Part shown: piece after piece, positions 37,115-46,842 of the stretch
How the letters are laid out: every line of letters starts with the position of its first letter
Numbering within the stretch: position 1 is the first letter of the stretch
Assembly (NCBI RefSeq): GCF_027891095.1
Contig: NZ_JAQIIO010000008.1
Coordinates: forward strand, 79,234-143,233
Direction: 5' to 3'
Length of the DNA: 64,000 nt
Origin: Aliiroseovarius salicola
Lineage (GTDB): Bacteria; Pseudomonadota; Alphaproteobacteria; Rhodobacterales; Rhodobacteraceae
Notes under the pieces: model-generated
The model's input: the letters and a program-made list of their open reading frames with translations, nothing else
Database searches by the model: none
What the model was told of the DNA's origin: nothing
Program-made: the position numbers and the translations under genes

Positions 37115-38122
37115 ATGACCCTGATGAAGAACCTTCTTGGCGCTGCTGCCGCAGTTGCCGTGACCGCCGGTGCTGCGTTAGCTGATCCGGCCGTCATCTT
37201 CGACCTGGGCGGTAAATTCGACAAATCCTTTAACGAAGCGGCCTATAACGGCGCCAAGCGTTGGGCGGACGAAACCGGCGGCAAGTATTTGGAAATCGAA
37301 TTGCAGTCCGAAGCACAGCGAGAGCAGGCCCTGCGTCGCTTTGCCGAAGCGGGCGCCAGCCCGATCGTGACCACCGGTTTTGCCATGGCTGACCCGGTTG
37401 CCAATGTATCTGCCGATTACCCGGACACTAAATTTGTCAACATCGACGGTTTCCTGCCGGAAATCCCCTCGAACGTTCAGATGATCGCCTTTGAAGAGCA
37501 TCAGGGCAGCTATCTGGTCGGTGTTCTGGCGGCCATGGCCTCGAAATCTGGCACGGTTGGTTTTATTGGCGGCATGGATGTTCCGCTGATCCGTCACTTC
37601 GCCTGTGGCTATGCCCAGGGCGCGCTGGCAACCAATCCGGGCATCAAAATCGTCGCCAATATGACCGGCAACACGCCGACCGCCTGGAATGACCCGGTAC
37701 GCGGTGGCGAGCTTGCCAAGGCACAGATCGCGCAAGGTGCTGACGTGGTTTATGCCGCGGCTGGCGGCACCGGTATTGGGGTTCTGCAAGCGACTGCTGA
37801 CGCCGATGGCGTTCTGTCGATCGGTGTGGATTCAAACCAGAACCACCTGCATCCGGGCAAGGTACTGACCTCGATGCTGAAACGTGTGGATGTGGCTGTT
37901 TATGAAGCCATGAAAGCAGGCGGCGATCTTGAAACCGGCATCCAGGTCCGTCTTGGTCTGGCCGAAGAAGGTGTAGGCTATGCTCTTGACGACAACAATG
38001 CGTCGTTGGTTTCGGGTGATATGGAAGCCGCAGCAGAAGATGCGAAAGCCAAAATCATCGCAGGCGACATCGACGTGGTGGCCTACTACACCAATGACAG
38101 CTGCCCGGTGCTTGATTTCTGA
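37115..38122 (+). CDS. BMP family ABC transporter substrate-binding protein
   Basis: Periplasmic binding protein for nucleosides or purines, 335 aa. Signal peptide at residues 1-22 (MTLMKNLLGAAAAVAVTAG); no lipobox cysteine, so it is free rather than a lipoprotein. Family landmarks are DLGGKFDKSFNEAAYNGAKR, GSYLVGVLAAMASKSGTVGF, GGMDVPLIRHFACGYAQG and VYAAAGGTGIGVLQA. The start was chosen for the CGGGAGAACC ribosome binding site before ATG 37115. First gene of the operon with ATPase, two permeases and a purine nucleoside phosphorylase. Confidence 0.95.
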   Translation: MTLMKNLLGAAAAVAVTAGAALADPAVIFDLGGKFDKSFNEAAYNGAKRWADETGGKYLEIELQSEAQREQALRRFAEAGASPIVTTGFAMADPVANVSADYPDTKFVNIDGFLPEIPSNVQMIAFEEHQGSYLVGVLAAMASKSGTVGFIGGMDVPLIRHFACGYAQGALATNPGIKIVANMTGNTPTAWNDPVRGGELAKAQIAQGADVVYAAAGGTGIGVLQATADADGVLSIGVDSNQNHLHPGKVLTSMLKRVDVAVYEAMKAGGDLETGIQVRLGLAEEGVGYALDDNNASLVSGDMEAAAEDAKAKIIAGDIDVVAYYTNDSCPVLDF

Positions 38123-38124
38123 TC

Positions 38125-39708
38125 ATGACTGAGCATCAAAACGGAACGGGGCAGCAGTCTTCTGCTGCCCCAGCCATTGAACTGCGCGGGATTTCCAAGG
38201 CGTTTGGGCCGGTGCAGGCGAACAAGGACATCTCGATTTCCGTCCAGCCCGGCACGATCCATGGGATCATCGGGGAAAATGGCGCGGGCAAATCAACGCT
38301 GATGTCCATCCTTTACGGTTTCTACAAGGCCGATGAGGGGCAGGTTTTCATCAACGGGCAGGAAACTCAGATCCCCGACAGCCAGGCCGCCATTCGCGCC
38401 GGCATCGGGATGGTGTTTCAGCATTTCAAGCTGGTCGAGAATTTCTCGGTGCTTGAGAATGTGATCCTTGGGGTGGAAGAAGGTGCCCTTTTGCGGCCCT
38501 CCCTTGCCAAGGCGCGTAAGGAACTCAAGGCGCTGGCTGAAGAATACGAGCTGCGGGTCGATCCCGATGCCCTGATCGAAGATTTGGGCGTGGGCAAACA
38601 GCAGCGGGTTGAGATTCTCAAAGCGCTCTATCGTCAGGCCGACATTCTCATCCTCGACGAACCCACCGGGGTTCTGACTCCCGCCGAGGCGGATCACCTG
38701 TTCCGCATCCTCGACGGGCTGCGCGCACAGGGTAAGACAATCATCCTGATCACCCACAAGCTGCGCGAGATCATGGAATATACTGACACCGTGTCAGTGA
38801 TGCGGCGCGGCCAGATGACCGATACGGTCAAGACAAAAGACACCAGCCCAGAGAAACTGGCCGAGCTGATGGTGGGCCGCAAGGTTCTGTTGTCCGTGGA
38901 TAAAGTGCCAGCCAAACCGGGTGAAAACGTGCTGGAGATCGAGAACCTGCGCGTCATCGACGACCAAGGTGTCGAACGCGTGAAGGGGATCGACCTCAAT
39001 GTCCGCGCAGGCGAAATCCTCGGAATTGCGGGTGTGTCCGGCAACGGTCAATCCGAGCTGATGGAAGTCCTTGGAGGCTATGCGCAAGCGACTGGATCTG
39101 TGCGCCTTAAAGGCCAGGAGCTGGATCTGACCGGCAAGAAATCCGACGCGCGCTCGCGCCGTGAACGCGGTATCGCCCACGTGCCCGAAGATCGCCAGAG
39201 CCGCGGTTTGATCATGGAGTTTCCCGCTTGGCAAAACATGATCTTTGGCTATCACAACGACCCGGAAATCCAGAAGAACGCTCTTTTGATGGATAACTCC
39301 AAAATGGTCGAGATCACGCAGGACAAGATGGACCGGTTCGACGTGCGCCCGCCGCATCCGCACCTCGCCGCCAAAAGCTTTTCCGGCGGCAACCAGCAAA
39401 AGATCATTGTCGCCCGTGAGATCGAGCGCAATCCCGATCTGCTGATCGTGGGCCAACCCACCCGTGGTGTGGATATTGGTGCGATCGAATTCATCCACAA
39501 ACAGATCGTCGCGCTGCGTGATCAGGGCAAGGCGATCTTGCTGGTGTCCGTTGAACTGGAAGAGATCCTGTCTCTCTCCGACCGTATTGCCGTGATGTTT
39601 GACGGTCATATCATGGGGGAACGCATGCCTGCCGACACCAATGAACAAGAGCTTGGCCTGCTGATGGCTGGGGAAAATGGATCGGGCGAAAACGGGGGGC
39701 AAGCGTGA
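38125..39708 (+). CDS. BMP-type nucleoside ABC transporter ATP-binding protein (double domain)
   Basis: 527 aa with two fused ATPase domains. First: Walker A GENGAGKST at about residue 52, signature-like LGVGKQQRVEILKALYRQ and Walker B ILILDEPTGVLTP. Second: degenerate Walker A GVSGNGQSE, intact signature SGGNQQKIIVAREIERN and LLIVGQPTRGVDIGA. This asymmetry is typical of ribose/nucleoside-type importers. The gene begins 2 nt after the BMP stop and overlaps the following permease by one base. Confidence 0.95.
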   Translation: MTEHQNGTGQQSSAAPAIELRGISKAFGPVQANKDISISVQPGTIHGIIGENGAGKSTLMSILYGFYKADEGQVFINGQETQIPDSQAAIRAGIGMVFQHFKLVENFSVLENVILGVEEGALLRPSLAKARKELKALAEEYELRVDPDALIEDLGVGKQQRVEILKALYRQADILILDEPTGVLTPAEADHLFRILDGLRAQGKTIILITHKLREIMEYTDTVSVMRRGQMTDTVKTKDTSPEKLAELMVGRKVLLSVDKVPAKPGENVLEIENLRVIDDQGVERVKGIDLNVRAGEILGIAGVSGNGQSELMEVLGGYAQATGSVRLKGQELDLTGKKSDARSRRERGIAHVPEDRQSRGLIMEFPAWQNMIFGYHNDPEIQKNALLMDNSKMVEITQDKMDRFDVRPPHPHLAAKSFSGGNQQKIIVAREIERNPDLLIVGQPTRGVDIGAIEFIHKQIVALRDQGKAILLVSVELEEILSLSDRIAVMFDGHIMGERMPADTNEQELGLLMAGENGSGENGGQA

Positions 39709-40829
39709 TGGACAAGATGCCAAAATGGGCGGACGTTGCCCTGATCCCGTTTTTGAACCTGACGCTGGCTTTTGCCATTTCAATGGCAGTGATCGCCGCC
39801 ATTGGGCAGGACCCGTTTGAAGCGGTGAAACTGATGGTCACCGGCGCGTTGGGGTCGAGCTATGGCTGGGGCTATACGCTGTACTACGCCACCAACTTCA
39901 TCTTCACGGGCCTCGCCGTGTCGATTGCCTTTCAGGCAGCCTTGTTCAACATCGGCGGCGAAGGGCAAGCCGTACTTGGAGGTTTAGGCGTGGCACTGGT
40001 CTGCCTTTACATCCCCTTCCCGCATTGGACCGTGGCAATTCTGTTTGCGATGCTGGGTGGCGCACTTTTCGGGGCACTGTGGGCTGCCATTCCTGCCTAT
40101 CTGCAGGCCAAACGCGGCAGCCACGTGGTGATCACCACCATCATGTTCAACTTCATCGCGGCTTCGCTTTTGAATTATGTGCTGGTGAACCTGCTGCGCC
40201 CGAAAGGCTCGATGGATCCGGCCTCGGCGCGGTTCCCGGAGACCACCAACCTGCCCACATTCCATGACCTTTTGTCGCCCTTTGGAATTGCATTTTCTAA
40301 ATCCGCGCCGGTGAACGTGTCGTTCATCGTAGCCGTCGTGGCATGTATCGTGGTCTATCTTCTGCTGTTCCGCTCACGCATTGGTTATGAAATCCGGTCC
40401 TTCGGGCAAAGCCAGAGCGCATCTGTTTACGCGGGCATTTCGCCGGTGAAGATCACCATGATTGCAATGCTTCTTTCAGGCGGTCTTGCGGGCATGATGT
40501 CGATCAACAACACGATGGGTGAAAGCGAACGGCTGATCCTGAACTCTGTCGAAGGCGCGGGTTTCATCGGCATCGCGGTGGCCCTGATGGGGCGCAACCA
40601 CCCGTTTGGGGTCTTCCTCGCCGCGCTCCTCTTTGGCTTCCTCTATCAAGGCGGCGGTGAGTTGGCGCTTTGGCTGTCGATCCCGCGCGAGCTGGTGCTG
40701 GTTATTCAGGGTCTGGTGATCCTGTTTACAGGCGCCTTGGACAATATGATCCGAATGCCGGTGGAGCGAGCTTTCATTCGGGCCGCCAAGCGGGCCGAGG
40801 CCCGCGACGCCAAGCAGAAGGAGGCGTAA
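39708..40829 (+). CDS. Nucleoside ABC transporter permease 1
   Basis: 373 aa inner-membrane permease with about eight hydrophobic helices (ALIPFLNLTLAFAISMAVIA, NIGGEGQAVLGGLGVALVCL, ITTIMFNFIAASLLNYVLVN, FIGIAVALMGRNHPFGVFLA). NIGGEGQ and EGAGFIGIAVALMG are typical of BPD_transp_2-type permeases. Starts at ATG 39708, overlapping the ATPase stop; GTG 39705 is an alternative. The C-terminal end is charged and Lys/Ala/Glu rich. Confidence 0.94.
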   Translation: MDKMPKWADVALIPFLNLTLAFAISMAVIAAIGQDPFEAVKLMVTGALGSSYGWGYTLYYATNFIFTGLAVSIAFQAALFNIGGEGQAVLGGLGVALVCLYIPFPHWTVAILFAMLGGALFGALWAAIPAYLQAKRGSHVVITTIMFNFIAASLLNYVLVNLLRPKGSMDPASARFPETTNLPTFHDLLSPFGIAFSKSAPVNVSFIVAVVACIVVYLLLFRSRIGYEIRSFGQSQSASVYAGISPVKITMIAMLLSGGLAGMMSINNTMGESERLILNSVEGAGFIGIAVALMGRNHPFGVFLAALLFGFLYQGGGELALWLSIPRELVLVIQGLVILFTGALDNMIRMPVERAFIRAAKRAEARDAKQKEA

Positions 40830-40832
40830 GTC

Positions 40833-41798
40833 ATGGATTTTCTGACGATCATTCAAATCCTCGACAGTGCCCTCCGTATGGCGACTCCACTTTTGCTGGC
40901 CTGTCTGGCGGGCCTGATTTCGGAACGCTCCGGCATTTTCGATATTGGGCTTGAGGGTAAAATCCTTGTGTCGGCCTTCTTCTCGGCGGCGGTTGCTTCA
41001 CTTACCGGATCGGTTTGGTTGGGGCTTCTGGCCGGCGTGACCGTGTCGGTGGTGTTCTCGCTGGTGCATGGCATGGCCTCGATCACCTTCCGCGGCAATC
41101 AACTGATCTCGGGTGTGGCACTAAACTTCCTTGCCTCGGGGCTCACAGTTCTGGTGGGCGAGACATGGTTTGGGCTCGGAGGGCGAACCCCGACCCTGGA
41201 AGGGGCTGAGCGGTTCAATCCGATCACTCTGCCCTTCGCGGATGCACTCAGGGATGTGCCCATATTGGGTCCGATCTATTCTACCCTTCTGTCCGGACAC
41301 ACATTGCTGGTTTATGTGGCGCTCCTGCTGGTGCCAACAGTCTGGTACGTGCTTTACCGCACGCGCTTTGGCCTGCGCATGCGCGCTGTTGGGGAAAACC
41401 CGGCAGCGGTGGATACGGCAGGGATTTCCGTCATCCGCCTGCGTTATACAGCGATGGTGATTGCGGGTGTTCTCTGCGGTCTGGCCGGGATCTATCTGGC
41501 CACCGGGCTGAGCTCGGGCTTTGGTAAGGAAATGAGCGCCGGACGCGGCTTTATCGCGCTGGCCGCCCTGATCTTTGCCAAGTGGAAGCCGGTGCCGGCA
41601 CTGGGGGCGACGCTGCTCTTTGGTTTGCTTCAGGCCATCGCGATCCGATATCCCAAGATCGATCTGGGCTTCATCACCCTGCCATCGCAGTTCATGGAGG
41701 CCCTGCCCTACATCCTGACTGTGATCATTCTGGCAGGCTTCATTGGCAAGGCCATCCCGCCGAAAGCCGGGGGTCAACCTTATGTCAAAGAACGCTGA
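40833..41798 (+). CDS. Nucleoside ABC transporter permease 2
   Basis: 321 aa, about eight transmembrane segments. DIGLEGKILVSAFFSAAVAS, FRGNQLISGVALNFLASGLTV and GFIALAALIFAKWKPVPALG match the second permease of the BMP-type importer and differ from the first in sequence. AAGGAGG precedes the ATG. Its last 17 nt overlap the purine nucleoside phosphorylase gene, so transporter and enzyme are linked in translation. Confidence 0.94.
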   Translation: MDFLTIIQILDSALRMATPLLLACLAGLISERSGIFDIGLEGKILVSAFFSAAVASLTGSVWLGLLAGVTVSVVFSLVHGMASITFRGNQLISGVALNFLASGLTVLVGETWFGLGGRTPTLEGAERFNPITLPFADALRDVPILGPIYSTLLSGHTLLVYVALLLVPTVWYVLYRTRFGLRMRAVGENPAAVDTAGISVIRLRYTAMVIAGVLCGLAGIYLATGLSSGFGKEMSAGRGFIALAALIFAKWKPVPALGATLLFGLLQAIAIRYPKIDLGFITLPSQFMEALPYILTVIILAGFIGKAIPPKAGGQPYVKER

Positions 41799-42588
41799 GG
41801 CAATTGCAGAGAAAGTTCGGGGCCTTGCAGGTCCCGAACCGGTCGACGTCGGTCTCGTTCTGGGATCTGGTCTGGGCCATCTTGCGGATGCGGTGGACGG
41901 CGTGGCCATCCCCTATTCCGAGCTGGATGGCTTTCCCCATGCGGGTGTATCCGGGCACAACCCAAACCTTGTGATCGGCAATCTGGAAGGCACCCGCGTC
42001 GCCGTCTTTGGCGGGCGTGCGCATTACTATGAAAGCGGCAAGGCGGATGCGATGCGGCTTCCCCTTGAGGTGCTGAAGGCGTTGGGCGCCGACCGACTGA
42101 TCCTGACCAACGCGGCAGGTTCGATGCGTCAGGACATCCCACCGGGAGATCTGATGTTGATCGAAGATCACATTAACTTTTCGGGCCTTAACCCGCTGAT
42201 TGGCGAACCGACTGATGCGCGGTTTGTGCCTATGGGCGGAGCCTATGATGTGGATATGCGGGCGGAGTTCACCGCAATCGCCGAGGAAGAGGGCATCGCG
42301 CTTAAACCCGGTGTTTACGCCTGGTACTCGGGACCGAGTTTTGAAACTCCTGCCGAAATCAGGGCCATTCGCACGCTTGGGGCTGATGCAGTGGGCATGT
42401 CGACTGTGCCGGAAGTGATTCTTGCAAGGTTTCTCGGAATGCGCGCCACGGGGATCTCGACCATCACCAACATGGCGCAGGGCCTTTCAGATGAGGCTAT
42501 CAGCCACGAACACACCAAAGCCATGGCACCACTTGGAGCAAAAAAACTGGAAAAACTGGTTCGCAGGTATTTAACCCGTGACGAATGA
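41782..42588 (+). CDS. Purine-nucleoside phosphorylase, trimeric (PNP I) type
   Basis: Splits purine nucleosides with phosphate to base and pentose-1-phosphate. 268 aa from ATG 41782 (MSKNAEAIAEKVRGLAGPEP). LVLGSGLGHLADAVDGV (phosphate loop), VFGGRAHYYESG, LTNAAGSM, YSGPSFETPAEIRAIRTLG, DAVGMSTVPEVILARFLGM and ITNMAQG are diagnostic of the trimeric class. Last gene of the BMP operon, so imported nucleosides are probably cleaved here. The second PNP in the window (54752) is of the other, hexameric class. Confidence 0.95.
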   Translation: MSKNAEAIAEKVRGLAGPEPVDVGLVLGSGLGHLADAVDGVAIPYSELDGFPHAGVSGHNPNLVIGNLEGTRVAVFGGRAHYYESGKADAMRLPLEVLKALGADRLILTNAAGSMRQDIPPGDLMLIEDHINFSGLNPLIGEPTDARFVPMGGAYDVDMRAEFTAIAEEEGIALKPGVYAWYSGPSFETPAEIRAIRTLGADAVGMSTVPEVILARFLGMRATGISTITNMAQGLSDEAISHEHTKAMAPLGAKKLEKLVRRYLTRDE

Positions 42589-42645
42589 CCTGAAACTGCG
42601 CAATAAAATGAATTAAAGCGCTTTTTCTTTACATCCGGTCCGCTG

Positions 42646-43563
42646 ATGCAAATCTATCTTCCGATCGCCGAGGTCTCGGTGAATGCCTTTCTGCTTCTCG
42701 GCCTTGGCGGGATCGTCGGGATCCTGTCGGGCATGTTTGGTGTTGGTGGCGGGTTTCTGATGACGCCGCTTCTGTTCTTCATCGGCATCCCCCCCGCTGT
42801 AGCGGTAGCAACCGAAGCCAACCAGATTGTGGCTTCGTCTTTTTCCGGTGTGCTCGCGCATTTCAAACGAAAGACAGTTGATCTCCGAATGGGGCTGGTC
42901 CTGCTTGTCGGGGGGCTGATCGGGGCAGCACTTGGCGTCCAGCTGTTCAACACTTTGAAAGCCATGGGGCAGGTCGACCTGTTGGTAAAACTGTCTTACG
43001 TGCTGTTTCTGGGCATCATCGGTGGGTTGATGTTCCTAGAAAGCCTCAATGCGATCATGAAGACGCGAGGCGGCAAAGTGGTGACAACCCGGCGCAAGCA
43101 TTACTGGGTGCATAACCTGCCCTTCAAGATGAAGTTCCGCACCTCTGGTCTTTATATCTCGGTCATTCCGCCGATCCTTGTCGGAGTGCTGGTTGGTATC
43201 CTCGCAGCGATCATGGGTGTTGGTGGCGGGTTCATCATGGTTCCCGCGATGATCTATCTGCTTGGGATGCCGACCAAGGTTGTCGTCGGCACCTCGCTTT
43301 TCCAGATCATCTTTGTGACCGCTTTCACAACGCTTTTGCACGCAACCACCAACTATACCGTAGATATGGCGCTTGCGGTTCTGCTCTTGATCGGGGGCGT
43401 CGTCGGGGCCCAGATCGGGGCGCGGATCGGGGTCAAACTAAAGGCAGAGCAGCTACGTATTTTGCTGGCCATCATGGTGCTTGCGGTTTGCGGCAAACTG
43501 GCTCTGGACCTGCTTATCCAACCATCGGAGCTATTTGAAATCGGCGCAGGGGGCGGTCACTGA
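42646..43563 (+). CDS. TauE/SafE family sulfite/sulfonate exporter-like permease
   Basis: 305 aa, about eight transmembrane segments. Two family repeats are visible: LGLGGIVGILSGMFGVGGGFLMTPLLFFIG near residue 20 (in parts) and GVLVGILAAIMGVGGGFIMVPAMIYLLG near residue 180, each carrying the G-x-x-G-x-GGG motif. Overlaps the TIGR02186 gene by one base (TGATG); the two are a recurrent alphaproteobacterial pair, suggesting a common transport role. Substrate not known from sequence. Confidence 0.92.
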   Translation: MQIYLPIAEVSVNAFLLLGLGGIVGILSGMFGVGGGFLMTPLLFFIGIPPAVAVATEANQIVASSFSGVLAHFKRKTVDLRMGLVLLVGGLIGAALGVQLFNTLKAMGQVDLLVKLSYVLFLGIIGGLMFLESLNAIMKTRGGKVVTTRRKHYWVHNLPFKMKFRTSGLYISVIPPILVGVLVGILAAIMGVGGGFIMVPAMIYLLGMPTKVVVGTSLFQIIFVTAFTTLLHATTNYTVDMALAVLLLIGGVVGAQIGARIGVKLKAEQLRILLAIMVLAVCGKLALDLLIQPSELFEIGAGGGH

Positions 43564-44333
43564 TGCGCATCCTCATCGCTTGTCTTTCCGCTCTGATCCT
43601 GGGGGTGACCGCAGCCCATGCCAAGGAAGAGGTGGTTGCTGGTCTCAGCCAGAATATGGTGTCGATCAACGCCACATTTGTGGGATCCGAAATCCTGATC
43701 TTTGGTGCCGTGAAACGAGAAACACCCGCTCCTGCGGATGAACCGCTTGAAGTGGTGGTGGTGGTCGAAGGGCCAAATGTTCCGGTCACCGTACGCAAAA
43801 AAGACAAAAGGTTTGGGATTTGGGTCAATACCGATGCGCTCGACATCGCGTCTGCCCCAAGTTTCTATGCGGTTTCCGCCTCTTCAACGCTGGACGGATC
43901 CATCAACATTCTCGATGATCTGCGCCATCTGGTATCGGTCAACCGGGCGATCACGATCAGCGACAATATCTTCACCAACATTGATCCAACCGAATTCACC
44001 GAAGCCCTCATTCGCATTCGCGAAAACAATGGAACCTACCGTTTACTCGAAAACAATGTGACCGTGCGCCAGGATACATTGTTCGACACTCGTATCGCGC
44101 TTCCATCGAACCTGACTGAAGGCGAGTATCGCACCCGGATCTTGCTCACCCGTGCCGGATACGTTGCCGCCAGCTATGAGACGGTGATCAACGTGCAGAA
44201 GGTGGGACTTGAACGCTGGATCTACAATCTCGCCCATAACCAACCGCTGATCTACGGTCTCTTGTCGCTGTTTATCGCGATAGCCGCTGGCTGGGGCGCA
44301 TCGTCGATTTTCCGGTTCATCCTAAGGGGCTGA
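43563..44333 (+). CDS. TIGR02186 family membrane-anchored protein
   Basis: 256 aa. Signal peptide residues 1-20 (MRILIACLSALILGVTAAHA), a beta-rich periplasmic domain (EEVVAGLSQNMVSINATFVG, IFGAVKRE, VEGPNVPVTVRKKDKRFGIW), and one C-terminal transmembrane helix at about residues 230-250 (YGLLSLFIAIAAGWGASSIF). Matches the alphaproteobacterial family alph_Pro_TM/TIGR02186. Translationally coupled to the TauE/SafE permease. Function unknown. Confidence 0.9.
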   Translation: MRILIACLSALILGVTAAHAKEEVVAGLSQNMVSINATFVGSEILIFGAVKRETPAPADEPLEVVVVVEGPNVPVTVRKKDKRFGIWVNTDALDIASAPSFYAVSASSTLDGSINILDDLRHLVSVNRAITISDNIFTNIDPTEFTEALIRIRENNGTYRLLENNVTVRQDTLFDTRIALPSNLTEGEYRTRILLTRAGYVAASYETVINVQKVGLERWIYNLAHNQPLIYGLLSLFIAIAAGWGASSIFRFILRG

Positions 44334-44467
44334 CCCAATCGTTTCGGCGGTTGATGAATCATTTTCCATCAGTCCAAGTTTAGCGACAAAACTCGAATGT
44401 CAGGTTTCTAAAAAATGCCGTCGAGGAATGCTCCATCACTTGATCCCGGACGTGATCGACACAGACA

Positions 44468-45196
44468 TTAACCTCGCCCGATGTAAGGCATCTTGGTGGC
44501 CATCACTGTCATGAACTGTACGTTGGCCTCTGGGGGCAGATTGGCCATGTGCAGGACTGATCGGGCCACATCATCCACATCCATAGTTGGTGGCGGCACT
44601 TCGCCACGCGCAACCGCCTCATCGGCAATACCCTGTAAAAGTTCGGTACGCGCATTGCCGATATCGATCTGCCCGCATGCAATATCAAAGGGCCTTCCAT
44701 CTAGGCTCAATTGCCGTGTCAGCCCGGTAATTCCATGTTTGGTGACGGTATATGTCACGGCACCTTCACGGGGCACATGCGCGGAAATCGAGCCATTATT
44801 GATGATCCGTCCACCTTGAGGATCCTGTGCCCGCATCCGGGCAAAGGCAGCGCGGGCACACAGGAACATGCCGGTCAGGTTCACATTCACCGCGCGGTTC
44901 CAATCTTCGACCGAGACCTCGTCAATTGCAGCGGCCGGAGTGAATACTCCCGCATTGTTGAAGAGCACGTCCAGATGACCGGTGCGATCAGTAAATTGTT
45001 CAAAAGCGCGGTCGACAGCGGACGGATCAGATACATCTGCAGGCAACACAACCGCGTTCTGATGACCTTCAGCCACAGCTTCAAGCGCGTCCTTGCGCCG
45101 AGCCAGTAGCCCAACGGTCCAACCTTCTGACAGGAACAGATCGGCCACCGTCCGACCGATGCCGGAACTTGCTCCAGTGATCAGAATACTAGCCAT
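44468..45196 (-). CDS. Short-chain dehydrogenase/reductase
   Basis: 242 aa classical SDR, soluble. TGASSGIGRTV at residues 7-17 binds the cofactor, NNAGVF is the structural motif, GSIS holds the catalytic serine and YTVTKHG the catalytic Tyr-xxx-Lys. The residue after the cofactor loop region (ARRKDA) suggests NADP preference, but this is only an indication. Its start overlaps the helicase stop by 8 nt, so it is second in that operon. Substrate unknown. Confidence 0.9.
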   Translation of the reverse strand: MASILITGASSGIGRTVADLFLSEGWTVGLLARRKDALEAVAEGHQNAVVLPADVSDPSAVDRAFEQFTDRTGHLDVLFNNAGVFTPAAAIDEVSVEDWNRAVNVNLTGMFLCARAAFARMRAQDPQGGRIINNGSISAHVPREGAVTYTVTKHGITGLTRQLSLDGRPFDIACGQIDIGNARTELLQGIADEAVARGEVPPPTMDVDDVARSVLHMANLPPEANVQFMTVMATKMPYIGRG

Positions 45197-46727
45197 TTTC
45201 TCCTCCCTCAGCCTGAAGCGTCAACGGTGCTGCCGGGGCACGTAGGTCGTCAACACGCAACCCGTCCGTCGGGCGTGCCATTGCATAGCGTGTGACCCAG
45301 TGCAGCCGATGTTCAGCACGGGTAATCGCCACGTAGGCCAGCCGCTTCCAGAGCGGAATTCCAGCCTCGTTTCGTCCCATCTGGGCTGCTGCATAGAGGT
45401 CTGGCGCAAAAACCTGCACATCCGGCCACTGGCTGCCCTGTGCCTTGTGGATCGTCACCGCCGCCCCATGCAGGAACGCTGCCCCCATGCGGGCGGCAAA
45501 GGGGATGAAAGGTTCTTCTTCATCGGGCAACTCAATTTTCACGATCGAGGCTGCTGAAACCTGTGGATCCTCCGCCCCAATCACATGCAACCGCGAAAAT
45601 CCCGGTTTCTTGCCGGGTCCGAGATAGACACATTGCGCGCCCTTGATCAGCCCACGCGCTTCAAGATCAATCCTCTTCTTGCGGTGTTTGAGCGGCAATT
45701 CGATCCCGTCACAAATCAATGGCTCACCAGGCATGAGCTCCTCCGCGGGCGCCCCAAACGCCCCTCGGAAAGCTGAGATCAGCCGAACCCGTGTCTTGTT
45801 GCGCCACACCAGCACGGGCGAACGCGCCATCAGGTCGGCGTTGACCCGAGGCGCCAGCTGTACACGCTCATCCCGACGCGCCGCATCTTCGATCATACGT
45901 TCAAACGCGTCAAAACTCAGACTGTCGTCAGATAGCGCATGGGCCAGATCGAGGATCGGATTGTCCTCTTTCTGACGGTGGATGCGGTGCAGCTCCAATT
46001 TGCGCATATCACCCAGCTTGTCGAACACCATCGTGCCCGACTGCCCCACCGGGGCCAGCTGCGCGGGATCACCAAACAGGATCAGGGTCGGAAAAATCTC
46101 GCGCAGATCATCGAACTGTTTGTCATCAAGCATAGAGCTTTCGTCGACAAAGCCGATGTCCAGCGGATCACCACGCCGTTTCCAACCGGTAATGAAGTCC
46201 GACCCGCGCAACCCCGCTGCGGCCAAAGCGCCGGGAATGGATTTGTTCGTCTGATAAAACGCAAAAGCCCGGTCCAACGCTTCATCCGTCAAACCCTCAA
46301 TCTCAGGTCGCTCCCCTTCACCGGACAGCCACTCGGCAATCTTTTCGTATTCCGGGTCATAGACGGGAGTGTAGAGGATGCGGTGAATGGTGGTCGCAGG
46401 CACACCACGCATGCGCAAAACGGAAGCCGCTTTGTTGGTTGGTGCCAGAATGGCCAGCGTGCGACGATCCTTTTTCTTCTTGCTCTCATAGTCGCCGGAC
46501 ACAATGTCGACGCCCGCCGCCTCTAACGCTTTGTATAGCTCGGCCAACAGCATGGTCTTGCCCGATCCGGCCTTGCCCATCACCGCAAAAACCTGCGCCT
46601 TTCCGTCCGACATGGGTGTCAGAAGCGCATCGTCCAGATTCACACCCGCCCCTCGCAACATTTCTGCAACGCGATCATGGGCTTCGGCTTGGTCTTCGGA
46701 AAACGTAATGGGGGACAGCTCACTCAT
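45189..46727 (-). CDS. RecD-like superfamily 1 DNA helicase/ATPase
   Basis: 512 aa. Walker A MGKAGSGKTMLLAEL near residue 51, Walker B-like IGFVDESSMLDDKQF, the Q-motif-like LFGDPAQLAPVGQ, arginine finger region RIHRQKEDNP, and motif V/VI AAVTIHKAQGSQW and LAYVAITRAEHRLHW. This is the UvrD-like/RecD-type SF1 pattern, without RecB or RecC partners nearby. Stand-alone helicases of this type are common in Rhodobacteraceae; the exact role is unknown. The SDR gene follows with an 8-nt overlap. Confidence 0.9.
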   Translation of the reverse strand: MSELSPITFSEDQAEAHDRVAEMLRGAGVNLDDALLTPMSDGKAQVFAVMGKAGSGKTMLLAELYKALEAAGVDIVSGDYESKKKKDRRTLAILAPTNKAASVLRMRGVPATTIHRILYTPVYDPEYEKIAEWLSGEGERPEIEGLTDEALDRAFAFYQTNKSIPGALAAAGLRGSDFITGWKRRGDPLDIGFVDESSMLDDKQFDDLREIFPTLILFGDPAQLAPVGQSGTMVFDKLGDMRKLELHRIHRQKEDNPILDLAHALSDDSLSFDAFERMIEDAARRDERVQLAPRVNADLMARSPVLVWRNKTRVRLISAFRGAFGAPAEELMPGEPLICDGIELPLKHRKKRIDLEARGLIKGAQCVYLGPGKKPGFSRLHVIGAEDPQVSAASIVKIELPDEEEPFIPFAARMGAAFLHGAAVTIHKAQGSQWPDVQVFAPDLYAAAQMGRNEAGIPLWKRLAYVAITRAEHRLHWVTRYAMARPTDGLRVDDLRAPAAPLTLQAEGGENG

Positions 46728-46784
46728 GGCGAGACCCTACCCCGTGGAACAAAAAGCGAAAAGGCGAAACTCCTACTTCAGCCT

Positions 46785-46842
46785 TCCTCTTGCCTTAAAT
46801 ATCCCGGGGTGAGGCCCCGCTCGCAGAGTGGGGCAGAGTCCC
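46785..46842 (+). repeat. Dispersed structured intergenic element, copy E
   Basis: CTTGCCTTAAATATCCCGGGG then TGAG, stem 1 GCCCC-N10-GGGGC, then a reduced stem 2. It lies immediately beyond the luxI stop codon on the minus strand, between luxI and the helicase gene. Confidence 0.75.
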